A stretch of 64,000 nucleotides of DNA, from NCBI RefSeq assembly GCF_001006305.1, contig NZ_LBHJ01000003.1:496001-560000 (forward strand), in the 5' to 3' direction. Origin of the DNA: Silvibacterium bohemicum. GTDB lineage: Bacteria > Acidobacteriota > Terriglobia > Terriglobales > Acidobacteriaceae. Below are positions 34,152 to 41,954 of this stretch, one piece after another. The notes beneath the pieces are model-generated. The model was not told the origin of the DNA and searched no databases. It was given only the letters and a program-made list of their open reading frames with translations. The first letter of the stretch is position 1. Each line of letters opens with the position of its first letter. The translations under genes were made by a program, and so were the position numbers.

Positions 34152-34715
34152 GTGGCGCTGGAAACGATTTTCGCGGAGCTATACAAGCAGTTCAAGCGGC
34201 TGCAGGACAACCTGGTCGCGTTGCGGTTAACGGTTGCGGAAGACAAGCCGAGGTATGGCGATGCGGTGCTCGTGGATCGGCTGGAAGACAGCGTGACTGA
34301 CACCATGGGATCTCTCGATCGCTGCCTGGTTGAATCCCGCCTCGCGCAGAAGGCGGTCGCTCTTCCCGACCTCGAGCGCGCCCGGCGTGCCTTGGTCAGG
34401 TGTCAGGAGCAGTTTCACGCGGCAGAGCGGCGGTTCGGTGACGAGCTGGTGTCCTACGAGAGATTGAGAGACCTGGCCAGTTTCGGCGGGGCGCGCGGCA
34501 AAGAGTGGGCTTCGTGGACGGGCAGCGTGAAGCATGGCCTGGAGCAATGTCGCGATCCGCTGGATGGAGCGAGTAAAGCGTTGGCCGCTTGCTGGCAGGA
34601 GCTTGCGGAGCATAGCGGAACGACTTCCATCGTGATTCACAGCACGAATCTCGGGCAGAAGATCGTTGTGAAAGATCCTCAAACGGCGGACGTCTTCAGT
34701 AAATCGGCAACCTGA
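34152..34715 (+). CDS. unrecognised small helical protein
   Basis: The protein has 187 residues, starting with GTG 2 nt after the metallopeptidase stop; GGAGA is inside the end of the preceding gene, so the two are translationally linked. The sequence is almost entirely helical with heptad-like spacing (FAELYKQFKRLQDNLVALRL, LERARRALVRCQEQFHAAERRF), and the last 35 residues may form a beta hairpin (STTSIVIHSTNLGQKIVV...). No catalytic motif. It may be an adaptor or chaperone for the neighbouring large proteins. Confidence 0.8.
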   Translation: MALETIFAELYKQFKRLQDNLVALRLTVAEDKPRYGDAVLVDRLEDSVTDTMGSLDRCLVESRLAQKAVALPDLERARRALVRCQEQFHAAERRFGDELVSYERLRDLASFGGARGKEWASWTGSVKHGLEQCRDPLDGASKALAACWQELAEHSGTTSIVIHSTNLGQKIVVKDPQTADVFSKSAT

Positions 34716-34760
34716 ATAACAGTACGAGCGGGACTTTCGAAAGTGCATCAGGAGGACATT

Positions 34761-35993
34761 ATGGTTGCAGTAAAAAGGACGGCAGCAAAAAGCGCTTCGA
34801 GACGCACGGCAGCAAAGGACGCGCCCAGGGCTCGGCAAGGACGCATCGACAGTTATGTGTCTTTCACTTTTTTCGATGCATCCAGTGGGATCATGTTGTT
34901 TCCCAAAACCCTCGAGCTGAACTTTCGGTCCGCAGACGTGTCCTGGTCTTCGGGAGTACTGTCCTCGCCTGAGCATGGAGCTTTCCGTGTCCCGCTGGAG
35001 CGAATGGAAGATCATTTGGTCGTGGAGGCCATCGAAGAGCAGTCAAGGCAAACGGGAGAAACCTACGTACCAACGACGATCGAGGTGTCGGTCCAGCGCT
35101 TTTGCCAAATCGGTTGCGATTATTTCATCAGCCAGCCAGTGACCTTCGACATGCGAGCCGGCAGCAGCTTCTGCACTCCGATTCCCATGCCTCTCTATCG
35201 AATCGAGCAGTCCGCCACGCTCCGAGTGCGCGCCTACGATTGCAGCTTCACTGACTTTGTCGAGAATGCGAAATCCTTCCTCAATGGCGTGGGCGTGACT
35301 GTAACCGCAGTCACGGTTCAGTCGCCGGGCAATCGAGAATCGCTTTTCACTCCACCGCAAATATTCACCACGAAGACTATTAATGGAGTCGCTGAGATTA
35401 ACGATCTTCCGCCGAACCGTTTATACGCCGTCGAATTCATCGATCCGCCGGGATACATGAGCGACTCACCCGGTCCGCGTCATCGGTATATAGCTGGCGA
35501 TGCAACCATCGAAATGGCGGCTCTTTTTTGCCCCTGCAATCAGACACCGGAGCGGACCTTGGTCTTCGTCCGCCAGGATTGCCCCAATGTCCGCTGCGGC
35601 AGCCTGAGTTTCGAAGTCAACGGGAAGCCGCAATTGTCCACCTTCGATGGCATCTGGAGCGGACTGCGCGGACTCACGGGCACGGTGGGACTGAGCGCGC
35701 CCGGCAAGACGCTCTCGCCGAACTTCATCGATCTTTCCAGCGATCACTCCGCGGTTCTACAGATCTCTGTAGCCGAGAAGACGCAGAAGCAACTGACAGC
35801 TCCGGTGAAGGGACAGTTCCTCAGTGATACAGGGGTTCCCTTTGCCAACCGTAAGCTCACCGTCCAGCTTCCGGGCACGGCGGCGTACACGATCTGGACC
35901 GATTCGCAGGGCTATTTCGATGCGCCCAGCGGCGCTACGGTCGCCGCGAGCGATGACGCCTTCGGATATCCAACCGCATTTCTTGTGAGTTAA
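34761..35993 (+). CDS. unrecognised beta-sandwich protein with carboxypeptidase-regulatory-like C-terminus
   Basis: The protein has 410 residues. The ATG at 34761 has GGAGGA 4 nt upstream; an in-frame GTG at 34743 lies before that site and is rejected. Residues 1-30 are basic (VKRTAAKSASRRTAAKDAPRARQG). The rest is rich in beta strands: SYVSFTFFDASSGIML, TTIEVSVQRFCQIGCDYF, then a Cys pair CPCN and another QDCPNVRCGSL. Residues 330-410 (VKGQFLSDTGVPFANRKLTVQLPG, TDSQGYFDAPSGATV) match the pattern of carboxypeptidase-regulatory/Ig-like folds. No signal peptide. It could be a structural or binding component. Confidence 0.78.
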   Translation: MVAVKRTAAKSASRRTAAKDAPRARQGRIDSYVSFTFFDASSGIMLFPKTLELNFRSADVSWSSGVLSSPEHGAFRVPLERMEDHLVVEAIEEQSRQTGETYVPTTIEVSVQRFCQIGCDYFISQPVTFDMRAGSSFCTPIPMPLYRIEQSATLRVRAYDCSFTDFVENAKSFLNGVGVTVTAVTVQSPGNRESLFTPPQIFTTKTINGVAEINDLPPNRLYAVEFIDPPGYMSDSPGPRHRYIAGDATIEMAALFCPCNQTPERTLVFVRQDCPNVRCGSLSFEVNGKPQLSTFDGIWSGLRGLTGTVGLSAPGKTLSPNFIDLSSDHSAVLQISVAEKTQKQLTAPVKGQFLSDTGVPFANRKLTVQLPGTAAYTIWTDSQGYFDAPSGATVAASDDAFGYPTAFLVS

Positions 35994-36013
35994 AGCAGAG
36001 TTCAGGAGGAAGT

Positions 36014-37255
36014 ATGCCACCAATTTTTCACGGTCCAGCAAAGCCCACGCCGAGTGCGCCGACTCCCATGGCGGACCTTTCCGCCTACCCGATCCTCACC
36101 GAAGAGGTTGGCTATCCACCTTCGCCACTGGCCAAGCCATCCGGCGGTGGAAGGATCGATGGCGGCGGAGGCGCGTCGTCGATCGGACAGATAGCAAATC
36201 ATGCGATCTCCGCGGTGCTGGGATGGAAGCCGCGCAGCGACGACCCAAAAGCTTTTCTCGGTGCGCTCACCCAATCCTTCACGCTGACTGAAGTCGAAGG
36301 ACACGTCGAATCGAAATGGATCGCCCGCAGCTATGCCGTGCAGACCGACTTATCTGGAGGCATCACCGGAGCGCAGGCCAGTCTCTACGCACGCGCAAAA
36401 GAGGCGATGGATCAATCGCTGCCCCTTCTCGACGGCCTGTATGCTCTCGATCCGACTGCGGAACAGGAAGACGTTGTCGCCTATCGCGATGTTGTGCGCA
36501 CGCAGTTGACGCAGCTGGTGGATGAATTCGGATTCGTCGGCGGCCCGAGGGTGCCGAGAGTGAATACTTACTTTGGCCTCCTGCTCAACAGCCCGGCGAT
36601 TTTCAATCCCAGCGCACTTGTGCAGAGCAATTCCGACCTCATCAACGGTAGCCTGGGCCAGCTGCGTCAGCTCTATGGCGTCTACACCGTAAATTCCGTA
36701 ACGGCCGCGCAAAATTCGTTCGTGAACACGGTCGACGACGAACAGAATACGACCAACTTCCGTATCCTTTCCGACTATGTCACCTCGCTGGCGCAAAGCT
36801 GGATCAACAACTACGGATTCTTTGGAGTAGGCACAACAACTCCCTTCTTCGGAACACAACTGGTGCTCATTTCCCGGCAGCTGTCGGTCATCTCCGAAGA
36901 TGTGGACGAGGTCCGCTTCACTATGGACTCTGTCTTCATCGGTCCCTCCGAGCGGCAGACTCTGCAGGTCAACTTTGGCGGCGGCAACATCCTCTTCTTC
37001 GAGGATTTCGCCAAGTGGGTGCAGGGCTTTGTGGCGGATGAGGCGCCGCCGCTCGTTCAGGAAGGCGGCATCTATGCGGTTCGTTACACTGTGGTCCCGG
37101 TGATCACGCAGCTGCAAACGCTCGCGGCCGGATGCATGACCGCGCCGAACCCCGGCCTGCCTGCGGGCTTCTTTACGCCCCGCGTGCAGCTCGCACTGCA
37201 GCAATTGAGCGACGATCTTGCACAACTGCTGACGCTGGTGAGCGCCATTACTTAG
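36014..37255 (+). CDS. unrecognised 413-residue protein
   Basis: AGGAGGA lies 3-4 nt before the ATG. Residues 1-60 are Pro/Gly-rich and probably disordered (HGPAKPTPSAPTPMADL, GGGRIDGGGGASS). The remainder is mixed helix and strand with no obvious motif: KAFLGALTQSFTLTEVEGHV, YARAKEAMDQSLPLLDGLYAL, QTLQVNFGGGNILFFEDFAK, VQLALQQLSDDLAQLLTLVS. No signal peptide, membrane helix or catalytic signature. It lies between the beta-sandwich protein and the EYEFEL-tailed protein with gaps of 20 and 47 bp, so it belongs to the same transcription unit. Confidence 0.75.
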   Translation: MPPIFHGPAKPTPSAPTPMADLSAYPILTEEVGYPPSPLAKPSGGGRIDGGGGASSIGQIANHAISAVLGWKPRSDDPKAFLGALTQSFTLTEVEGHVESKWIARSYAVQTDLSGGITGAQASLYARAKEAMDQSLPLLDGLYALDPTAEQEDVVAYRDVVRTQLTQLVDEFGFVGGPRVPRVNTYFGLLLNSPAIFNPSALVQSNSDLINGSLGQLRQLYGVYTVNSVTAAQNSFVNTVDDEQNTTNFRILSDYVTSLAQSWINNYGFFGVGTTTPFFGTQLVLISRQLSVISEDVDEVRFTMDSVFIGPSERQTLQVNFGGGNILFFEDFAKWVQGFVADEAPPLVQEGGIYAVRYTVVPVITQLQTLAAGCMTAPNPGLPAGFFTPRVQLALQQLSDDLAQLLTLVSAIT

Positions 37256-37302
37256 ACCGTTGCAATGAAGAGTGACAGGGACTGCCATTAGGAGGAACAA
37301 CC

Positions 37303-38475
37303 ATGGCGACAGAGAAAGACTATCAAGGGTTATTTGACCGCATCGGCGCATTACGGGAGCAGGTGGCGAGCCGGCTCTCTTCGGACCTGATTGCCAATCC
37401 GCAACTGGCCGATGCGTTGACCAAGCAGATCGACGACATGCTCGCGTCGGTGCTGGATGCGGACTCCAAGGTTCCGCCGCCACCGGATAAAGGGCTCGCC
37501 GCCCTGGCCGGTGTCGGCCCGGATGCCGCGAAAGACTTCGGATCTACGCGCATCCCGCAGGGTGTCGAGCCTTACGACGAAACCATCACGTCGGAGCGGA
37601 TCATTGCCGTTGGTGACGTGTACTACCTCCATCAGCATGAAAGAATCGGCGTGTTTCGCGCAGTTCAGAAGCTGCAGGAGTTGTTCAAAGCCGGCACGGT
37701 TCGTCTTTCGGATGGCAATGGCGCGTTCCTTCTCTACCAGTTCGATCGCCGCGATGTGTTGCGCTACACCCGTAACGACCGCCTCTCTGCCTACAAGAGG
37801 ATCTTTGGCTATGGAGGAGCGCCGGTTCCGACCGGATCTCGCCCCAACACCGACTTTCACAAGCTCTTCTCACATTTCGTTCACCAGGTCACGTTGTTCT
37901 GGCGCGACAAGCGCATCTCGGATGTGATCCGCGAGCGTGCTTACGATCCCAGCTTCGGCTCCATTGCCATCGTGCGCCGTGCCGGACTCGATCTGCGCAA
38001 CAATCTCAAGTGGCTGTCCTTCGGTCATCTCAACGTGTTGCGCGTGGAAGTGATGCAGCTCCTCGAGGAGGCCTTCAAGATCCTGGATTCAGACGATGTG
38101 AAGCGGCTCTTCGGCGCGGACAACGCGTGGGATGTGGTGGAAGAAGTTCTGATCCGCTACTTCAACGAACGCCTGGTCACCTCGCCTCGCCAGCGCATGG
38201 CGGTGACGGGACGCGAAGTGCTTCGCTGGCTTGCACAGCCGCACATCCTGCAGACCACGCGTGCGCAATTCGAGACGCTATTGCTGGAGATCGCCGAGCA
38301 GTCGGAAGAATGGCTCACGAGTGCGCAGGCCATGGGCCTGAGCAAGCGGACAGGCTCCCATCGCGTGCTGCCGTGGGATCAGACTCAGCCCACACCAGTG
38401 CGGCCGAATATGCGCCAGAAGGCGGGAGTCTCGGCACAGCGCACGCCGGCGCGGGAGTATGAGTTCGAGCTATAA
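37303..38475 (+). CDS. unrecognised 390-residue protein with EYEFEL tail
   Basis: AGGAGG at 37290-37295 lies 7 nt before the ATG. The protein is largely helical: a coiled N-terminus (LFDRIGALREQVASRLSSDL), a middle with FHKLFSHFVHQVTLFWRDKR and SDVIRERAYDPSFGSIAIVRR, and a C-terminal Pro-rich linker. The last residues are AREYEFEL. That tail copies the Glu-aromatic-Glu-Leu rhythm that opens paralogue B (AYEYEYELEDEFE), which may be a sorting or docking signal shared within the cluster. No signal peptide, membrane helix or catalytic motif. Confidence 0.77.
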   Translation: MATEKDYQGLFDRIGALREQVASRLSSDLIANPQLADALTKQIDDMLASVLDADSKVPPPPDKGLAALAGVGPDAAKDFGSTRIPQGVEPYDETITSERIIAVGDVYYLHQHERIGVFRAVQKLQELFKAGTVRLSDGNGAFLLYQFDRRDVLRYTRNDRLSAYKRIFGYGGAPVPTGSRPNTDFHKLFSHFVHQVTLFWRDKRISDVIRERAYDPSFGSIAIVRRAGLDLRNNLKWLSFGHLNVLRVEVMQLLEEAFKILDSDDVKRLFGADNAWDVVEEVLIRYFNERLVTSPRQRMAVTGREVLRWLAQPHILQTTRAQFETLLLEIAEQSEEWLTSAQAMGLSKRTGSHRVLPWDQTQPTPVRPNMRQKAGVSAQRTPAREYEFEL

Positions 38476-38577
38476 CCGGTCTCGAAAAGGGAAGTCAGAG
38501 ATGAACCTTTCCGGAACGGAGACGTTGAAGAGAGCGGCCAGTAGAGGATAGAGTTTTGCCTCTGCTGGCCGCGCACC

Positions 38578-40020
38578 ATGGCGAAGACCAACATGGAACC
38601 GCATCGTGCTCTCGTCTATGCTCGGAAGCATCGTCCCCGATTCCTTGCGGAACTGAAGGAGTTCCTGCGTCTTCCCAGCGTCAGCTCGCAGCCGGCGCGA
38701 AAGAAGGATGTAGCCGGTTGTGCTGCGTGGCTCGCCGCTCATCTGCGCAGGGTCGGGCTCGACCGCGTTCATGTTATTCCCACGCAGGGCAATCCCATCG
38801 TTTACGGATCACGGCAGCGTGGAGCCGGATACCCGACATTACTCATCTATGGCCACTACGATGTGCTGCCCGGTGAGCCGCTCGGCGAATGGAAGACGCA
38901 GCCTTTCGCTCCCACGGTGAGGGGCAATCGCCTTTATGCGCGCGGCGCGAGCGATGACAAGGGCCAGCTCTTCTGCCACATCAAGGCAATCGAGTCCTTC
39001 CTGGCAGCTGAAGGCAAGCTGCCCATCAACGTGAAGTGCCTCTTTGAAGGGGAAGAGGAGATCGGCAGCCCTCATCTCTTCTCCTTCATCGCGCGCAACA
39101 AGAACGCGTTGCGTGCGGATGCCGCGATCATCTCCGATACGCGAATGATTGCGCAGGGGCGTCCCGCTATCAGCTATGCGCAGCGCGGCGGACTACGCGC
39201 GGAAATAACAATCGAGGGGCCCGAACACGAGCTGCACTCGGGCAGCTTCGGAGGTGCGGTTCACAACCCCCTGCAGGTGTTGTGCGAAATGGTCGCGGGT
39301 TTACATGATGAGCGAGGACGCGTGACCATTCCCGGCTTCTACGACGATGTCGTCGCGTGGAGCGAGAAGGAGCGCAGGTTTATGAGACGCTCTGGACCAT
39401 CCGATGAGAAAATTCGGCAGGAAGCTGGAGTGGAAGGCTCGTGGGGCGAGGCAGGCCACACGCTGTATGAGCGAATTACCACACGTCCCGCATTGACCGT
39501 GAACGGAATTGCCGGCGGACACTCCGGGCATGGTCACAAGGCGATCATTCCATCGCGCGCCGTAGCCAAGCTAAGCTTTCGCCTGGTGCCGAATCAGGAC
39601 CCGTCAAAAATCGGCAAACTCTTCCGCGATCACATTGCGGAAGTCACACCGGTAACGGTTCGCAGCTCTGTCCGCGTGCAATCTCCGATAAGGCCCGCGC
39701 TGATGAACCGCAACGATCCGGCAATGCAGACAGCGGCCTTCGCATATAAGAAAGGATTCGGCACGTCGCCGTTGTTTCTGCGCTCGGGTGGCTCCATTCC
39801 TGTGATCAATAGCTTTCAGGATGAGCTCGGCGTGCCTGTAGTGCTCATGGGCTTTGGATTGCCCGGCGACAACATTCACGCTCCCAACGAAAGCTTTCAT
39901 CTACCCACCTTCTTCCGCGCGATCGACACCTGCATCTGGCATCTCGCCGCGTTTGCGCATCGAAGTCCCGACCAGCGCTCTCGTCCCAGCGAACGCATTC
40001 GCGAACGGATTGCCCTATGA
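38578..40020 (+). CDS. M20-family metallopeptidase (dipeptidase-like)
   Basis: This 480-residue protein has the M20 zinc ligands in order: LIYGHYDVLPG (His, and Asp of the HxD motif), YARGASDDKGQ (bridging Asp), CLFEGEEEIGSPH (general-base Glu and metal Glu), SDTRM (Asp), and HAPNESFHL (last His). The dimerisation lid insertion lies between (GGHSGHGHKAIIPSRAVAKLSFR). It should cleave dipeptides or remove C-terminal residues in the cytoplasm; no signal peptide. Its TGA overlaps the ATG of the next gene in ATGA, so both are translationally coupled. It follows the unrecognised cluster by 102 bp. Confidence 0.92.
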   Translation: MAKTNMEPHRALVYARKHRPRFLAELKEFLRLPSVSSQPARKKDVAGCAAWLAAHLRRVGLDRVHVIPTQGNPIVYGSRQRGAGYPTLLIYGHYDVLPGEPLGEWKTQPFAPTVRGNRLYARGASDDKGQLFCHIKAIESFLAAEGKLPINVKCLFEGEEEIGSPHLFSFIARNKNALRADAAIISDTRMIAQGRPAISYAQRGGLRAEITIEGPEHELHSGSFGGAVHNPLQVLCEMVAGLHDERGRVTIPGFYDDVVAWSEKERRFMRRSGPSDEKIRQEAGVEGSWGEAGHTLYERITTRPALTVNGIAGGHSGHGHKAIIPSRAVAKLSFRLVPNQDPSKIGKLFRDHIAEVTPVTVRSSVRVQSPIRPALMNRNDPAMQTAAFAYKKGFGTSPLFLRSGGSIPVINSFQDELGVPVVLMGFGLPGDNIHAPNESFHLPTFFRAIDTCIWHLAAFAHRSPDQRSRPSERIRERIAL

Positions 40021-40862
40021 TCATCGACTGCCATTGCCATGCCGGAAAGGGCGACAAGATGACCGCCCCGTGGAACACCGACGCGCCCATCGAGAGTTAT
40101 CTGCGGCGCGCGAAGGCCGCCGGGATTCACAAGACCATAGTGATGGCCGCTTTCAACACGGATTACGCCGAAGCCAACGCCCGCCTGGCGAAACTGATTG
40201 CCCGCCATCCCGGCCGGCTCATCGGATTTGCCTTCGTGCATACGCGCCGCGACGCCGGACGCATCTTCAAGATGGTCGAAGAGGCCGTTCGCAAGTGGAG
40301 ATTCCGAGGCATCAAGGTTCACGGCTCGGAATCCATGCCGACGCGTGAAGTCTGCGAGGCGGCAAGAGCCTTTCGCCTGCCGATGCTGGTCGATGTCGCC
40401 AGCAAAGCCGAGGTGATCGACATGCTGGCCCCGCAGTTTCCTGACGTCAACTTTATCGTCGCGCATCTGGGCAGCTTCACTGACGATTGGCGCGCGCATC
40501 AGCAGGTGGCCTATCAGCTTGCCCGCTATCCCAATGTCTACTCCGATACCTCCGGCGTTCGCCGCTTCGATTACGTCATCGAGGCCATCAAACGCGGCGG
40601 CGCGCGTAAGGTTCTCTTCGGCTCCGATGGACCGTGGATTCATCCTGGGCTGGAACTGCATAAGATTCGCCTGTTGCATTTGCCGGAGGAGCAGGAGCGA
40701 TTGGTACTAGGCGGGAATGCGATGCGTTTGCTGGCGAGAAGGAGTCCGGGCACACCAGCTGCACTCCGGCGCAACGCTGCGAGTGAGAGGCATTCACAAT
40801 TGCAAATGTCGCCGGAACGAAGCGACGAAAGACCGGAGAGCGAGTGGGAACACAGGCTCTAA
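40017..40862 (+). CDS. amidohydrolase-2 family metal-dependent hydrolase
   Basis: This 281-residue protein has an N-terminal DCHCHAG giving the HxH metal pair, with MAAFNTDYAEANARLAKLIARHPGRLIGFAFVH, IKVHGSES, FIVAHLGSF (His) and LFGSDGPW (Asp) in amidohydrolase-2 order. The usual His on the strand before FIVAH is an Asp here (LPMLVDVAS), so the metal site may be altered. Members decarboxylate or hydrolyse small carboxylates. It overlaps the M20 gene by 4 bp. The last 50 residues (RSPGTPAALRRNAASERH...) extend beyond the fold and look disordered. Confidence 0.87.
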   Translation: MIIDCHCHAGKGDKMTAPWNTDAPIESYLRRAKAAGIHKTIVMAAFNTDYAEANARLAKLIARHPGRLIGFAFVHTRRDAGRIFKMVEEAVRKWRFRGIKVHGSESMPTREVCEAARAFRLPMLVDVASKAEVIDMLAPQFPDVNFIVAHLGSFTDDWRAHQQVAYQLARYPNVYSDTSGVRRFDYVIEAIKRGGARKVLFGSDGPWIHPGLELHKIRLLHLPEEQERLVLGGNAMRLLARRSPGTPAALRRNAASERHSQLQMSPERSDERPESEWEHRL

Positions 40863-40889
40863 AATCATTCGCTGATTTTGCACTATTCC

Positions 40890-40970
40890 GTCATTCTGAC
40901 GACCAACGGGAGGAAGAATCCCGAAGATCGGGAATGCTCAACTGCGATTCTTCGCTTTGCTCAGAATGAC
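40890..40970. repeat. imperfect inverted repeat, dispersed acidobacterial type
   Basis: The left part, starting GTCATTCTGACGACC and ending GAAGAATC (40890-40920), faces GATTCTTCGCTTTGCTCAGAATGAC (40946-40970), whose reverse complement starts GTCATTCTGAGC and ends GAAGAATC. Between them is a smaller hairpin CCCGAAGATCGGG. It is related to the element at 2551-2590 and may also act as a transcription end for the cluster. Confidence 0.65.
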
Positions 40971-41021
40971 GAGCAAAAGGTGTCACCGCTAATCTTGCTC
41001 TGAATCAACGATGATAATCCT

Positions 41022-41471
41022 CTATCGCATGTGATGGAGTGCGTTTGAATCGTCGTTGAACGATCTCATCTCCAGAATGCGCGCCACCATTGCCGCTCGC
41101 GAACCCACGCCGAGCTTGGCGAAGATCCTCCGCAGGTGAGTGCACACCGTCCACGAGCTGATGTTGAGCACATCGGCGATCACTTTGTTCGGATGTCCCT
41201 TGGCCACCATGCGCACAATCTCCTGCTCGCGGGGGCTGAGGTGAATCATGTCGGCGATCGGTGGAGGCATCCTCACCAGAAGATAGCGATGGCCGTTGAT
41301 TTCGGTATCCAGGAGAATCGTTTCGCCGGACTCCTCAAGGAGTTTTCCGGTTTCTCTTGCAGAGAGCTTTTCTTGAGTCAGGCCAACCAGCGTTTGCAGA
41401 GCATCCGTGACCCGAGTTCGCCCACGATCAACCTCAGAAGAGATAGAAGCCATTGATGGACTGACAGGCAT
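41022..41471 (-). CDS. LuxR-type HTH response regulator-like protein
   Basis: The protein has about 149 residues from the ATG at 41471; the ATG at 41453 and a GTG at 41516 are alternatives, none with a good Shine-Dalgarno. Residues 85-145 are a clear LuxR/GerE helix-turn-helix: LSPREQEIVRMVAKGHPNKVIADVLNISSWTVCTHLRRIFAKLGVGSRAAMV. The N-terminal part (LEESGETILLDTEINGHRYLLVRM) is a short sensor or dimerisation element; no phospho-acceptor Asp domain is present. The upstream region holds several perfect palindromes, probably its own control sites. Confidence 0.85.
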   Translation of the reverse strand: MPVSPSMASISSEVDRGRTRVTDALQTLVGLTQEKLSARETGKLLEESGETILLDTEINGHRYLLVRMPPPIADMIHLSPREQEIVRMVAKGHPNKVIADVLNISSWTVCTHLRRIFAKLGVGSRAAMVARILEMRSFNDDSNALHHMR

Positions 41472-41954
41472 GGGGAGTTTGTCGATCGCATGGTAACCGT
41501 GTAGGCAGCGCCTCACCGCGAAATCTCAGCGGATGATAAATGTCTAGTTCAGGGTCACTCACCAGGTTAACCAACAGGTGCGAAGCGCCTTTCATGTGGG
41601 TTGAGCATTCGGATCGCTGGAGTTGTAATAGTACTCTCGAAAAAAGTGGTTTTGGTGAACACCCCGGTTGGATTACAGATTCGCAGCGAACCGAAGTCTC
41701 AATGCATTGCCTGTTGAATCGTGTTCTGAACACGATTTTCGTTGCAACTAATATTGGATTGCAACGGTATTTTTATAGCTGAACCTCGACGCAGGCCAGT
41801 CACACCTTTGTGTGACCCCTAAACCGGCTAGCGTGAACAGCGTTCGCGGGATGCGAGACATTTAACGGCGTGCTTAATTACGAAGGGCATGGCCGTTCCG
41901 ATTTAATTCAAAGGAAATTGTACCGGTGCTTTGGGCTGAAGAGCCGGAATGTTT
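41472..41954. promoter_or_regulatory. palindrome-rich region upstream of the LuxR-type gene
   Basis: This 483-bp gap between the LuxR-type gene and dinB contains no convincing gene. Dyads seen: GGTTAACC at 41565-41572; a perfect 10-1-10 palindrome at 41717-41737 (arm AATCGTGTTC); CGTTGCAA/TTGCAACG at 41740-41766 with an 11-bp spacer; GTCACAC-CTTT-GTGTGAC at 41799-41816. Confidence 0.55.
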
